Positions 7,687-14,312 of a stretch of 15,025 nt of DNA are shown here, one piece after another (within the stretch, counting starts at the first letter, position 1; the number at the start of each line of letters is the position of its first letter). Below the pieces are notes generated by a model. The model was not told the DNA's origin and searched no databases. It saw nothing but the letters and a program-made list of their open reading frames with translations. Source of the stretch: DAOPXV01 sp035352535. Lineage in GTDB: Bacteria > Muiribacteriota > UBA9980. The position numbers were made by a program, and so were the translations under genes. The DNA lies in assembly GCA_964545075.1 (NCBI GenBank), contig CAZJFS010000107.1, positions 1 to 15,025 on the forward strand. The letters run 5' to 3'.

Positions 7687-7711
7687 TATTCGCGTTAAGT
7701 ATCGGCGTTTT

Positions 7712-8242
7712 TTACCATGATGAATAAGCCGAGCCGTCAAGGCTTGTGTAGATGGATATCTGATTTCTGAAATATGCAGTGTCGGACGATGGAAATTGAA
7801 TATCGTAGATCTGACGGTCGCCAAGCGCGATTGAAGAAGTGGTGTTGAATTCTTCGAGAGTCATGTGTTCGAGGCCGCCTCCCGGACAGTTGGTTAGAAT
7901 GAGTATCCAGGCCTGATTTGAGCTTGCAAAAGGATTTATGGGCGGACTTTTACGCAGATAAGGTTTTCCGAAGGGATTCTCGGCTTGAAATTTTTGATCT
8001 CCTTTTTCTTTGTCGAAAAAAGCGAGAGCCGGAAAACCATTGGGATAATAACCGTTATCGGCTTTGAAATTATCTATCGCGCGCCGCGTGTCCGATAATG
8101 CCTCTCTTAGCTCGATCTCTTTATCGCGGATGAAGATGACCTCGCCAAGGGGGATCGCGGCGGTGGTTAAAATGCCCATTATGACGATCGTGGTCATAAG
8201 CTCGATCAGTGAAAGTCCCTTTTTTTCGAATAATTTTTTCAT
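7712..8242 (-). CDS. GspG-like type II pseudopilin (paralogue 2)
   Basis: 176 residues from ATG at 8242. Leader MKKLFEKKG is cut before LSLIE, giving Glu at +5, followed by the membrane helix ELMTTIVIMGILTTAAIPLG. The amphipathic part of the helix (LREALSDTRRAIDNFKADNG) ends in YYPNGFPAL, the standard GspG-type arrangement, and YLRKSPPINPF matches the position of the GspG loop before the C-terminal strands. An in-frame ATG at 8281 would overlap the upstream gene and give a long leader. ATG 8242 has GGAG (8248-8251) and a normal nine-residue leader, so it is chosen. It starts 13 bases after the stop of its paralogue (8256-9077). Expected to be cleaved by a prepilin peptidase and assembled in a periplasmic pseudopilus or thin filament. 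Confidence 0.9.
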   Translation of the reverse strand: MKKLFEKKGLSLIELMTTIVIMGILTTAAIPLGEVIFIRDKEIELREALSDTRRAIDNFKADNGYYPNGFPALAFFDKEKGDQKFQAENPFGKPYLRKSPPINPFASSNQAWILILTNCPGGGLEHMTLEEFNTTSSIALGDRQIYDIQFPSSDTAYFRNQISIYTSLDGSAYSSW

Positions 8243-8247
8243 GATTT

Positions 8248-8251
8248 CTCC
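8248..8251 (-). promoter_or_regulatory. Ribosome-binding site deciding the pseudopilin start at 8242
   Basis: GGAG on the minus strand, five bases before ATG 8242 and directly after the stop codon of the upstream paralogue (8256-8258). It supports the short prepilin leader over the upstream ATG at 8281. Confidence 0.55.
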
Positions 8252-8255
8252 GGTT

Positions 8256-9077
8256 TTACCAGTCTTTATAAAGAGTTTCATTTATGGCGATGCGGTCCTC
8301 GCGCGGGTATTTGATGTCCCAGATGCCCCAGTAATAAACGTTATTCGGGTCGCCAGCCGGACCCGGGATGAAATATTTGAATGAAAACTTTAATGCGTTG
8401 ATAGCGTCCTGTTCGGCCTGAATTCGTTCCGGGGAGACCTTGCCGTTTCCGTCTCTGGCGAGCGCCAAGTTTAGAGCGTCGATATTTGCTTCGGCGTTGG
8501 CCTGTTCCGAAGTTTTTCCTTCGGCTATTTTCTGGGCGGTTAAGGCGGGAACCGTGGTTAATTGTACTAACGCCTGAAGTTTTTGGATCATAAGCTGTTC
8601 GAATTGAAATACTTCTACGTTGTGCGCCGTAAAATAAGCTATGTCGGTTTCGTAGCATCCGAACTTGGTTTCGTCGGCGCCGTTCCTGAATTCGGTCCAG
8701 CTGCCATTAGGATTATATTCGGTCGTTCCGGAAGTTACGACGACCCAGTCGTAGCTGTCGCCCGTGAAAGGGTTTACCGGAGGAGCGTTGCGCATGTATG
8801 AAACCGTGAAATTGGAGTTTTCAGCCGCGCCGCGAAGTTCGATGAAGGACGCGGGATAAGTTTTAAAGTCGGCGTAAAACCTGTCGATAGCCTTTCGCGT
8901 TTCGGAGAGGGCTTGCTTGAGGTTGGATTCCTGCTGTCTGATTATCATGAGCTGGCCGAGAGGCATAGCGGCGGTGGCTAAAACGCCGATTATGACCACG
9001 GTCGTCAATATTTCTATGAGCGTGAATCCTGTTTTTCTAATAAATTGCGCGCGCATACGAGTTTTAGATGATTGCAT
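8256..9077 (-). CDS. GspG-like type II pseudopilin with a helical insertion (paralogue 1)
   Basis: 273 residues from ATG at 9077. The leader of 17 residues ends RKTG and is cut before FTLIE (Glu at +5), followed by EILTTVVIIGVLATAAMPLG. The N-terminal 75 residues align closely with the next gene's product (ETRKAIDRFYADFKTYP versus DTRRAIDNFKADNGYYP), as does YMRNAPPVNPF. Unlike its neighbour, residues about 155-235 carry an Ala/Gln/Glu-rich helical stretch (QFEQLMIQKLQALVQL; TSEQANAEANIDALNLALAR) before the common C-terminal IWDIKYP block; both proteins end in Trp. A GTG at 9092 is in frame but overlaps the ribosome-binding site; ATG 9077 has GGAGGA (9085-9090) seven bases upstream. First gene behind the promoter at 9099-9127. 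Role: filament or pseudopilus subunit. Confidence 0.9.
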   Translation of the reverse strand: MQSSKTRMRAQFIRKTGFTLIEILTTVVIIGVLATAAMPLGQLMIIRQQESNLKQALSETRKAIDRFYADFKTYPASFIELRGAAENSNFTVSYMRNAPPVNPFTGDSYDWVVVTSGTTEYNPNGSWTEFRNGADETKFGCYETDIAYFTAHNVEVFQFEQLMIQKLQALVQLTTVPALTAQKIAEGKTSEQANAEANIDALNLALARDGNGKVSPERIQAEQDAINALKFSFKYFIPGPAGDPNNVYYWGIWDIKYPREDRIAINETLYKDW

Positions 9078-9084
9078 TATTGCA

Positions 9085-9090
9085 TCCTCC
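9085..9090 (-). promoter_or_regulatory. Strong ribosome-binding site deciding the start at 9077
   Basis: GGAGGA on the minus strand, seven bases before ATG 9077. The upstream in-frame GTG (9090-9092) overlaps this site, so it is unlikely to be the start. Confidence 0.7.
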
Positions 9091-9098
9091 ACTTGAAA

Positions 9099-9127
9099 AT
9101 TATATCACAGTTCAATTCAAAGTGCAA
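9099..9127 (-). promoter_or_regulatory. Sigma-70-type promoter for the pseudopilin pair
   Basis: Minus strand: TTGCAC (9127-9122), a 17-base spacer, then a perfect TATAAT (9104-9099) preceded by TGA, i.e. an extended -10. Transcription should start near 9092, giving a leader of about 15 bases that begins at the Shine-Dalgarno. Confidence 0.72.
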
Positions 9128-9141
9128 CTTTATAATGGCAT

Positions 9142-9195
9142 TAAGTTTTAATAAAACAAGTTTTGCTTCAGCACTTGAAAAAAGTAAGTTTTAAT
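9142..9195. repeat. Direct repeat TAAGTTTTAAT in the divergent promoter region
   Basis: Two identical 11-base copies lie at 9142-9152 and 9185-9195, 43 bases apart start to start (about four helical turns). The second falls between the -35 and -10 of the rightward promoter. The first overlaps a palindrome GTTTTA-A-TAAAAC (9145-9157). They look like candidate operator sites, though the region is AT-rich. Confidence 0.4.
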
Positions 9196-9203
9196 GATAG
9201 AAT
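9175..9203 (+). promoter_or_regulatory. Sigma-70-type promoter for the WalJ-like gene
   Basis: TTGAAA (9175-9180), a 17-base spacer, TAGAAT (9198-9203). Transcription should start near 9210, giving a leader of about 26 bases to the TTG start. It is divergent from the pseudopilin promoter. Confidence 0.65.
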
Positions 9204-9221
9204 TTAAATAGCTAACTTATC

Positions 9222-9230
9222 AGGCGGTGA
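9222..9230 (+). promoter_or_regulatory. Ribosome-binding site favouring a TTG start at 9236
   Basis: AGGCGGTGA matches the anti-Shine-Dalgarno consensus AGGAGGTGA in eight of nine positions and lies five bases before TTG 9236. The alternative GTG (9227-9229) sits inside this motif and has no site of its own. Confidence 0.5.
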
Positions 9231-9235
9231 ACATT

Positions 9236-10036
9236 TTGCATAATATCGAAAATAATATAAGAGTGCTTGTCATTGCTTCCGGTTCTTCCGGAAATTGCGT
9301 GTTCATAGAAGCGGGAAAAGCTAAAATACTCGTCGACATTGGAATATCATGTAAGCGCGTCGAAGCGGGGCTCGCTTCCATTGGCGTCAGTGCGCACGAT
9401 ATAAACGCCGTGTTCGTTACGCATGAACACAGCGACCACGTCTCGGGGCTGCCGGTATTTCAGAAAAGGTATCACAAAAAAATGTTCGCGACGGCTGGAA
9501 CGTTGTCCGCAATAGGTCAGATAAGTTTATTGTCGACGCTTTGCGACATCACGGCGGTGCGACAATTTTCAGAGACCGCCATCAACGGTTCCGCCATATC
9601 CACGTTCATGACGGATCACGACGCCGCGGAGCCGTTCGGATTGAGCGTTTCGGCCGGCGGTTTCAAGGTGTCGCTCGCGACCGATCTTGGATACGTCAAC
9701 AAGGCGGTCTTCGAGCATCTTAAACATTCCAACGTTATGATATTCGAATCTAATTATGATGAAAAAATGCTTATCGATGGAAGTTATCCCTGGCATTTGA
9801 AGAAACGCATAATGGGCAAACGCGGTCATCTTTCGAACGCCGATTCCGCCGCGGCGCTTCTCGAACTCAACTGGGAAGGGCTTTCACGCGTTTATCTGGC
9901 GCATATAAGCCGCGAGAATAATACTCATGATATCGCGGCCGGAAACATGCGAAACGCCTTCAGAAACGAATGCCACGTTCCGGCGCTCATTACCGCCCGT
10001 CATGATATGGCCAGCGAATGTTTCCAGAATTTTTAA
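9236..10036 (+). CDS. walJ: WalJ/YycJ-type metallo-beta-lactamase-fold hydrolase
   Basis: 266 residues from TTG (269 from GTG 9227). A cytoplasmic MBL-fold protein with the YycJ/WalJ signature: ASGSSGNCVFIE near the N-terminus, LVDIGISCKRVE, metal-binding THEHSDHVSGL, then TDHDAAEPFG, ATDLGYVN, FESNYDEKMLIDGSYPWHLK, GHLSNADSA and YLAHISRENN. The His/Asp ligands of a two-metal site are present (HEHSDH, the His of TDHD, Asp of ATDLG, His of LAHIS). The length is typical. In Firmicutes WalJ is linked to the WalKR cell-wall regulon and to DNA-end processing phenotypes, but orthologues occur widely outside it. No WalKR genes are seen nearby. The HEAT-repeat gene follows after about 40 bases. Family call is secure; cellular role here is not known. 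Confidence 0.93.
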   Translation: MHNIENNIRVLVIASGSSGNCVFIEAGKAKILVDIGISCKRVEAGLASIGVSAHDINAVFVTHEHSDHVSGLPVFQKRYHKKMFATAGTLSAIGQISLLSTLCDITAVRQFSETAINGSAISTFMTDHDAAEPFGLSVSAGGFKVSLATDLGYVNKAVFEHLKHSNVMIFESNYDEKMLIDGSYPWHLKKRIMGKRGHLSNADSAAALLELNWEGLSRVYLAHISRENNTHDIAAGNMRNAFRNECHVPALITARHDMASECFQNF

Positions 10037-10075
10037 CTTTCTTTAAAACAACAAAACAACGCGGAGGTGTATTTT

Positions 10076-11419
10076 ATGGTTTCAACCAATGAAAGGGAGA
10101 TAATCGACGATATAAGAAAAGATCTTAAAAGCCGTAACAGGTCGGTAAGGGCCCTGGCCTGTAAATCTCTTTCGAAATTTAAAAATCAGGCAGCCGCGTT
10201 CCTTCTTGTCAATATGTTGTCGGACCGCGACCCGGACGTCCGCTTTCACGCTTCAGAAAGCCTTTTGAAAATAGGGGAAAATTCCGTTTCAAGCGTTATA
10301 GCGGCTCTTGGACATGATGAATGGATAGTCCGGCGGCAGGCTTTTGAATTGATGAAAAAAATGGCGCAATCCTCGAGTTCAACCCTTCAAACTCTGAAAA
10401 AAGCGTTGAATTCAGAAGATCTTAACGTGAAATTCTGGACGGTCAAGCTTTTATGCGAGCTTGGCGATCCCGATATAGTGCCTCACGTGAAAAAAATTTT
10501 TAAGAACGGTAAGATCGAGGAAAAGGTATCCATTATTAATGCCGTATCCGGCGAAAAACTCGATAGCGAAATAAAGGATCTTATTATAAACGGCCTTTCA
10601 GATGCCGCGTGGCGCGTTAGAAAGGCTTCCGCCGATGCTCTTACGAAATCCGGTATCGCCATCGCCGGGGAGATCGTCGAAAAACTTTCATCTAAAAACA
10701 TCGATATATATTACTGGGCTACGAGAATACTCGGGTCTCTTAAAGCCGAATGCGCCGTCGAGCCCCTTATAAAGATACTCAGGGAAGGCGACGAGGAGCG
10801 CTCGGAATTCGCCGTGGCCGCGCTTGGTGAAATAGCCAATCAGCGGGCGAGCAGATCGCTCATAGACTTGCTGGATTCCGATTCATGGACTCTGAGAAAA
10901 ACGGCGTCCGAAGCGCTCGTGAATATCGGCGAACCGGTTCTCGCTCAGATTTGCGCCGCTTATTCGGCTGAAAACGCTTCCGACGATATGCGCTATTGGT
11001 GCGTCAGGATCGCCGGCGATCTTCGCGCGAAGGAAAGCGCATCGTTTATTTTAAAGGCGCTCGACGACCCGAAATGGTTCGTAAGATCTTGCGCCTGCCA
11101 TTCGCTCTCTCAATTCTACGATCTTCAGAATGAGCATATAGAAAAACTTTTCCTGCTCAGATATGATAAAAATTCCGAAGTGGGGAAATCCGCGGAGCGC
11201 GCTCTTGACGCTATAGGCGGCGAAAGGCTTATGGAAGCCTCCAGAACGATCGTTGAAGGACGCGTAGATAACGAACCGGTCATTTCTTCCATGACCGAAT
11301 TCTGGGCCGCGCGCGGCGAAAAGCTGGAGTCCAAAAAAGGGCAGCTCCGGCGTGAAAATCTTTCCAAACCTTCGAAAAAGGTTGCGTTCAAAAGAGAAGA
11401 ACAACCCAATGTCGACTGA
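10076..11419 (+). CDS. HEAT-repeat protein with a ~93-residue super-repeat
   Basis: 447 residues, no signal peptide or membrane segment, so probably cytoplasmic. Almost the whole length is HEAT/PBS-lyase-type helical repeats of about 30 residues (DPDVRFHASESLLKIG, AAWRVRKASADALTKSG, SWTLRKTASEALVNIG, PKWFVRSCACHSLSQF). Tryptophans recur in a longer period: W83, W179, W271 in one helix and W121, W214, W308 in another, i.e. a unit of three HEAT repeats copied about three times. A basic, disordered tail follows from about residue 415. ATG 10076 is chosen over GTG 10067 because GGAGG (10063-10067) lies eight bases before it and overlaps the GTG. The 3' end overlaps the cytochrome gene by 11 bases. 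Role: protein-binding scaffold; partner unknown. Confidence 0.88.
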   Translation: MVSTNEREIIDDIRKDLKSRNRSVRALACKSLSKFKNQAAAFLLVNMLSDRDPDVRFHASESLLKIGENSVSSVIAALGHDEWIVRRQAFELMKKMAQSSSSTLQTLKKALNSEDLNVKFWTVKLLCELGDPDIVPHVKKIFKNGKIEEKVSIINAVSGEKLDSEIKDLIINGLSDAAWRVRKASADALTKSGIAIAGEIVEKLSSKNIDIYYWATRILGSLKAECAVEPLIKILREGDEERSEFAVAALGEIANQRASRSLIDLLDSDSWTLRKTASEALVNIGEPVLAQICAAYSAENASDDMRYWCVRIAGDLRAKESASFILKALDDPKWFVRSCACHSLSQFYDLQNEHIEKLFLLRYDKNSEVGKSAERALDAIGGERLMEASRTIVEGRVDNEPVISSMTEFWAARGEKLESKKGQLRRENLSKPSKKVAFKREEQPNVD

Positions 11420-12590
11420 TTTCAGGCGAGCGGTCCGGCTGATGTTAACGGCTGCAATGATATATTTTTGCTGCTATATTTCCTCTTCGGCCGTCGGCGG
11501 GAGTGAGTATTCCGGAAAATATTCGGGATCTAAGGCTTGCGCCGGTTGTCACTCGAAAATTTATGACTCGTGGTCAAAGTCTCTTCACGCGAAAGCGCTT
11601 ATTCTTTCAACCGAAGCCGTTTCACTTTCCGAGTTCGCGGCGCTTTTGAACAACTGCGATAAGGCCGGCGTCGCGCCCGGCGAAATAAAATACGCGGTCG
11701 GGAACCATTGGACCAGAAGGTATGTTAACGCTTCCGGCGTCGTGCTCCCGTTTTTGTATTCGCTTCCTGAAAAGCGATTCACTGATTATTTCGATAAAAA
11801 CTACAGGCATTCGAATTTTGATGCCGAATGCATAGGCTGCCACGTAACGGCCGTTACCGACCCGGGCCCCGCGGGACCAGGATCGGCGGGCGTGAAGTAT
11901 GCCGAGGCCGGCGTAGGCTGCGAGGCGTGCCATGGCCCTGGCGACGCTCACTGCAAGAGTTCTGACGTGAAAAAAATAATCAATCCCCAAAAACTCGATA
12001 AAGAAAAGGCCTTAATGATATGTATGGCATGCCACACGAATGGTTATGATGTGTCCGGAAAATTTAAATATCCTATAGGCTATACCGCCGGCGGTGATCT
12101 TACAAAATATTTCACCAATATGGCTCCGAAACCGGGTCAGATGACGAGCGGCGTTTTAAAAAAATTCGACTACTCGGGCGATAATTCATTTGCCGATCGT
12201 GCGCGTCAGTTTGACTACTGGAAATACGTCTTTCTTTCCAAGAGCGGACTGAGCTGCTCGGACTGCCTTGATTTCAGAAGCATAAAAAGCGGGCTTTCGG
12301 GTATACGTTCGGCAGGACGGAAAAAATCAGACATGGAATTTTTCACGAAAAACCAATTATGCCTTACCTGCCATGCTAACGCCAAGCCCTTCGAACATAA
12401 CAATAATGCGGCGAAAACGGCTATAATACATTCTGGCAGCTCTTTTTCGATCCCGAGAAGCGCTTCGGGCGCGCCTGATTTCAATTCGCCATCGTTGAAA
12501 GTTACTGAAAGTTCAGAGGTTTCATGCTTGTCGTGCCATCAGGCCCAGTCGGTTCATGATCACAAATTCATTCCTGAGAGCTCGGACTAA
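11409..12590 (+). CDS. Multiheme cytochrome c, six CxxCH plus one degenerate CxxCL site
   Basis: 393 residues, exported: basic MSTDFRRAVR, a hydrophobic core to about residue 29, then SGSKACAGCHSKIYDSW as in cytochrome c-554-like proteins. Heme c sites CxxCH lie at 44-48, 141-145, 171-175 (CEACHGPG), 205-209, 318-322 and 373-377. A seventh, C283-S-D-C286, is followed by Leu287 where relatives have His. The block YPIGYTAGGDLTKYF after the fourth heme is typical of this family. Heme is attached in the periplasm and the protein likely shuttles electrons or reduces a substrate; which one cannot be told. ATG 11409 overlaps the HEAT gene by 11 bases (coupled). Two further Cys at 21-22 lie in the signal peptide, but no lipobox is convincing. 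The next gene has its own promoter. Confidence 0.9.
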   Translation: MSTDFRRAVRLMLTAAMIYFCCYISSSAVGGSEYSGKYSGSKACAGCHSKIYDSWSKSLHAKALILSTEAVSLSEFAALLNNCDKAGVAPGEIKYAVGNHWTRRYVNASGVVLPFLYSLPEKRFTDYFDKNYRHSNFDAECIGCHVTAVTDPGPAGPGSAGVKYAEAGVGCEACHGPGDAHCKSSDVKKIINPQKLDKEKALMICMACHTNGYDVSGKFKYPIGYTAGGDLTKYFTNMAPKPGQMTSGVLKKFDYSGDNSFADRARQFDYWKYVFLSKSGLSCSDCLDFRSIKSGLSGIRSAGRKKSDMEFFTKNQLCLTCHANAKPFEHNNNAAKTAIIHSGSSFSIPRSASGAPDFNSPSLKVTESSEVSCLSCHQAQSVHDHKFIPESSD

Positions 12591-12601
12591 TATCAGTATT
12601 G

Positions 12602-12631
12602 TTGACAGCCCTCGGCCATAAATGTTATAAT
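12602..12631 (+). promoter_or_regulatory. Consensus sigma-70 promoter for the TPR-prepilin genes
   Basis: TTGACA (12602-12607), an 18-base spacer, TATAAT (12626-12631), with TGT just before the -10 (extended -10). Both hexamers are perfect. Transcription should start near 12638, three bases before ATG 12641 and about 15 before ATG 12653. Confidence 0.8.
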
Positions 12632-12652
12632 TAAATCATAATGAAGGCTAAT

Positions 12653-14281
12653 ATGAAAAAACGAAAAAAAATTTATTTCGCGGTATTTTTCGCGGTATTT
12701 TTCGCGTGTTTTCCATTAGCGGTATCTTTTTACGCACATGCTCAGATGCCTCCATTGAGCCAGCGCGAGCTCAATACTCAGAACATGGCTTTGAACCGGT
12801 GCGAACAGTTTTTAAAGGCTGGACGCATGGAAGACGCCACGAAATGCTTCGATGCGGCGTCAGAATTGAGACGCGCGACCGAATTAAACCCGAATTATAA
12901 AAGGGTTGCCGATATATTTATCAGTCAGAGAAAAGAATACATAAAAAAACTTATGGATGAAGGCAATAATCTTTTCATGGCCAGAAAATATGTGGACGCG
13001 AAAAAGCTTTTTAAAAAAATAATAAGCGTAAATCCGGAAAATGCCCAGGCCGATGATAAAATCAAGCTATGTGAAGAGCAGATCAAGTTGCTTGAAAGAG
13101 TCAGAGAAACGCATCACGATTCGAAAATTGATGTTACGGCGCTTGAAAAAATTGATTTCGAAGAACTGAAAAAGACTTCGATGAGGGCTCTCGCTCTTTT
13201 AAAATTAAAGAAGCTTAAAGAGGCTTTGAATCTTTTTAAGGAATGTCATAAAAAAGATTCACATAATCCTTACTTCGCCGATAAGATAAAATTTATCGAA
13301 GGATTGCTAAATGTTCTGAAAATATCGACTTCATTTAACGCCGCGGTTGCCAAGAATTTTCGTGATCCAACCTGCGAAGTGATGCTCGGAGAACTCGATA
13401 CGCTTGACGGCCAATTTCAACTGAGACTTGCCGCGCTTGAGGACAGGGAACTTTCCAGGCACCTCAACTCCATAGGTGAGTATTTTTTTCTCAAACAAAA
13501 ATATGCCCAGGCGGAAAATGTTTTGAAAAAATGTATTGAGTTCGTGGGTGATCGCAATGAGATAAGATATCTGCTTGGAAAGATATATTATCACAACAAT
13601 CAACCATGGCTAAGCTACCAGAAATTCAAGATTCTTCAGTCGTCGCAGGAGCTGGACCCGGCGATTTCCATGAGCGTAAAATTATTTTATTATGAGCTGA
13701 TGTTCCGCATATATAAATTGCTTTTTTTAACGATGTTTTTCCAATCGTGTATGATGGCTTTTATGGCTTATCGTGGATTTAATGTCGTCGATTACGCGTA
13801 TGACGGCATGATCACGAGATTTTTTACATTAAGCATGCGCGAGGCTTCCTATTATTATGAAAAAGGCATGGTGTATATCAACAAGGGTGATTATAAAGGC
13901 GCTCTTACCAATCTGCGAAAGTGCGTTTCGCTGGATAAAACGAATGTCAAGGCGTTTTACAATATAGGCTTTTCCTTATACAAGCTTAAAGAATATGAAA
14001 AAGCCAGAATAGAGTTTGAAACGTTGCTCAAGGCCATGCCGAACCATCAGAGGGCTGCTTATTATCTGGCGCTGCTATATGATTCGGTAAAGCTTCAAAA
14101 AGAGGCCATAAGAATGCTTGAATTAGCGCGCGGCATAGCTGTTACCAGCAGATCTTTTTCAAATATAGAAATAGACAAGAATAGAGGCCTTTACCTTGAA
14201 ACCTTCCAGGAGTACAAGCTTTCAGCCGATAAGATACTCGGATTGAACGAGGATGTAATAACGCCGGCGGATAAAAGTTGA
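12653..14281 (+). CDS. Exported TPR-repeat protein with an internal membrane segment
   Basis: 542 residues from ATG 12653, which has AAGG (12644-12647) upstream; ATG 12641 would add four residues and be almost leaderless. N-terminus: basic MKKRKK, then a hydrophobic FAVFFAVFFACF core ending AHAQ, a signal peptide. TPR-like helix pairs lie at about residues 50-150 (GNNLFMARKYVDAKKLFKKI, SVNPEN), 176-220, 270-330 (GEYFFLKQKYAQAENVLKKC) and 400-495 (GMVYINKGDYKGALTNLRKC, SLDKTNVKAFYNIGFSLYKL). Between the last two groups, residues about 353-373 are hydrophobic (IYKLLFLTMFFQSCMMAFMA), probably a membrane helix. TPR proteins of this kind often help assemble type IV pili or secretion systems. It is followed 31 bases later by a prepilin gene, supporting that role here (inference). 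No strong lipobox. Confidence 0.85.
   Translation: MKKRKKIYFAVFFAVFFACFPLAVSFYAHAQMPPLSQRELNTQNMALNRCEQFLKAGRMEDATKCFDAASELRRATELNPNYKRVADIFISQRKEYIKKLMDEGNNLFMARKYVDAKKLFKKIISVNPENAQADDKIKLCEEQIKLLERVRETHHDSKIDVTALEKIDFEELKKTSMRALALLKLKKLKEALNLFKECHKKDSHNPYFADKIKFIEGLLNVLKISTSFNAAVAKNFRDPTCEVMLGELDTLDGQFQLRLAALEDRELSRHLNSIGEYFFLKQKYAQAENVLKKCIEFVGDRNEIRYLLGKIYYHNNQPWLSYQKFKILQSSQELDPAISMSVKLFYYELMFRIYKLLFLTMFFQSCMMAFMAYRGFNVVDYAYDGMITRFFTLSMREASYYYEKGMVYINKGDYKGALTNLRKCVSLDKTNVKAFYNIGFSLYKLKEYEKARIEFETLLKAMPNHQRAAYYLALLYDSVKLQKEAIRMLELARGIAVTSRSFSNIEIDKNRGLYLETFQEYKLSADKILGLNEDVITPADKS
12677..12706 (+). repeat. 12-bp in-frame tandem repeat in the signal peptide region
   Basis: The unit TTCGCGGTATTT occurs at 12677-12688 and 12689-12700, with a partial third copy to 12706 (TTCGCG). 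It is in frame and encodes FAVF-FAVF-FA, the hydrophobic core of the signal peptide. Two exact copies suggest a recent slippage or duplication. Confidence 0.85.
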
Positions 14282-14312
14282 CGGAATTTAACTTCACCGG
14301 GAGATGAGTTAT

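Noticed and set aside
8243..8281. Upstream ATG at 8281 as the start of the second pseudopilin
   Set aside because: It overlaps the end of the previous gene, lacks a good ribosome-binding site and makes an overly long leader; ATG 8242 has GGAG and a normal prepilin leader.
9131..9136. TATAAT on the plus strand as an additional rightward promoter
   Set aside because: No acceptable -35 hexamer lies 16-18 bases upstream, and a better promoter for the same gene is at 9175-9203.
9227..9235. GTG 9227 as the start of the WalJ-like gene
   Set aside because: It lies inside the best Shine-Dalgarno match (AGGCGGTGA) and has none of its own. It remains a possible start, adding three residues.
12250..12350. 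A frameshift explaining the missing heme His in the cytochrome
   Set aside because: Both alternative frames hit stops shortly after the CxxC (TGA within two codons in one, TAA after six in the other), and the reading frame continues to two intact CxxCH sites.
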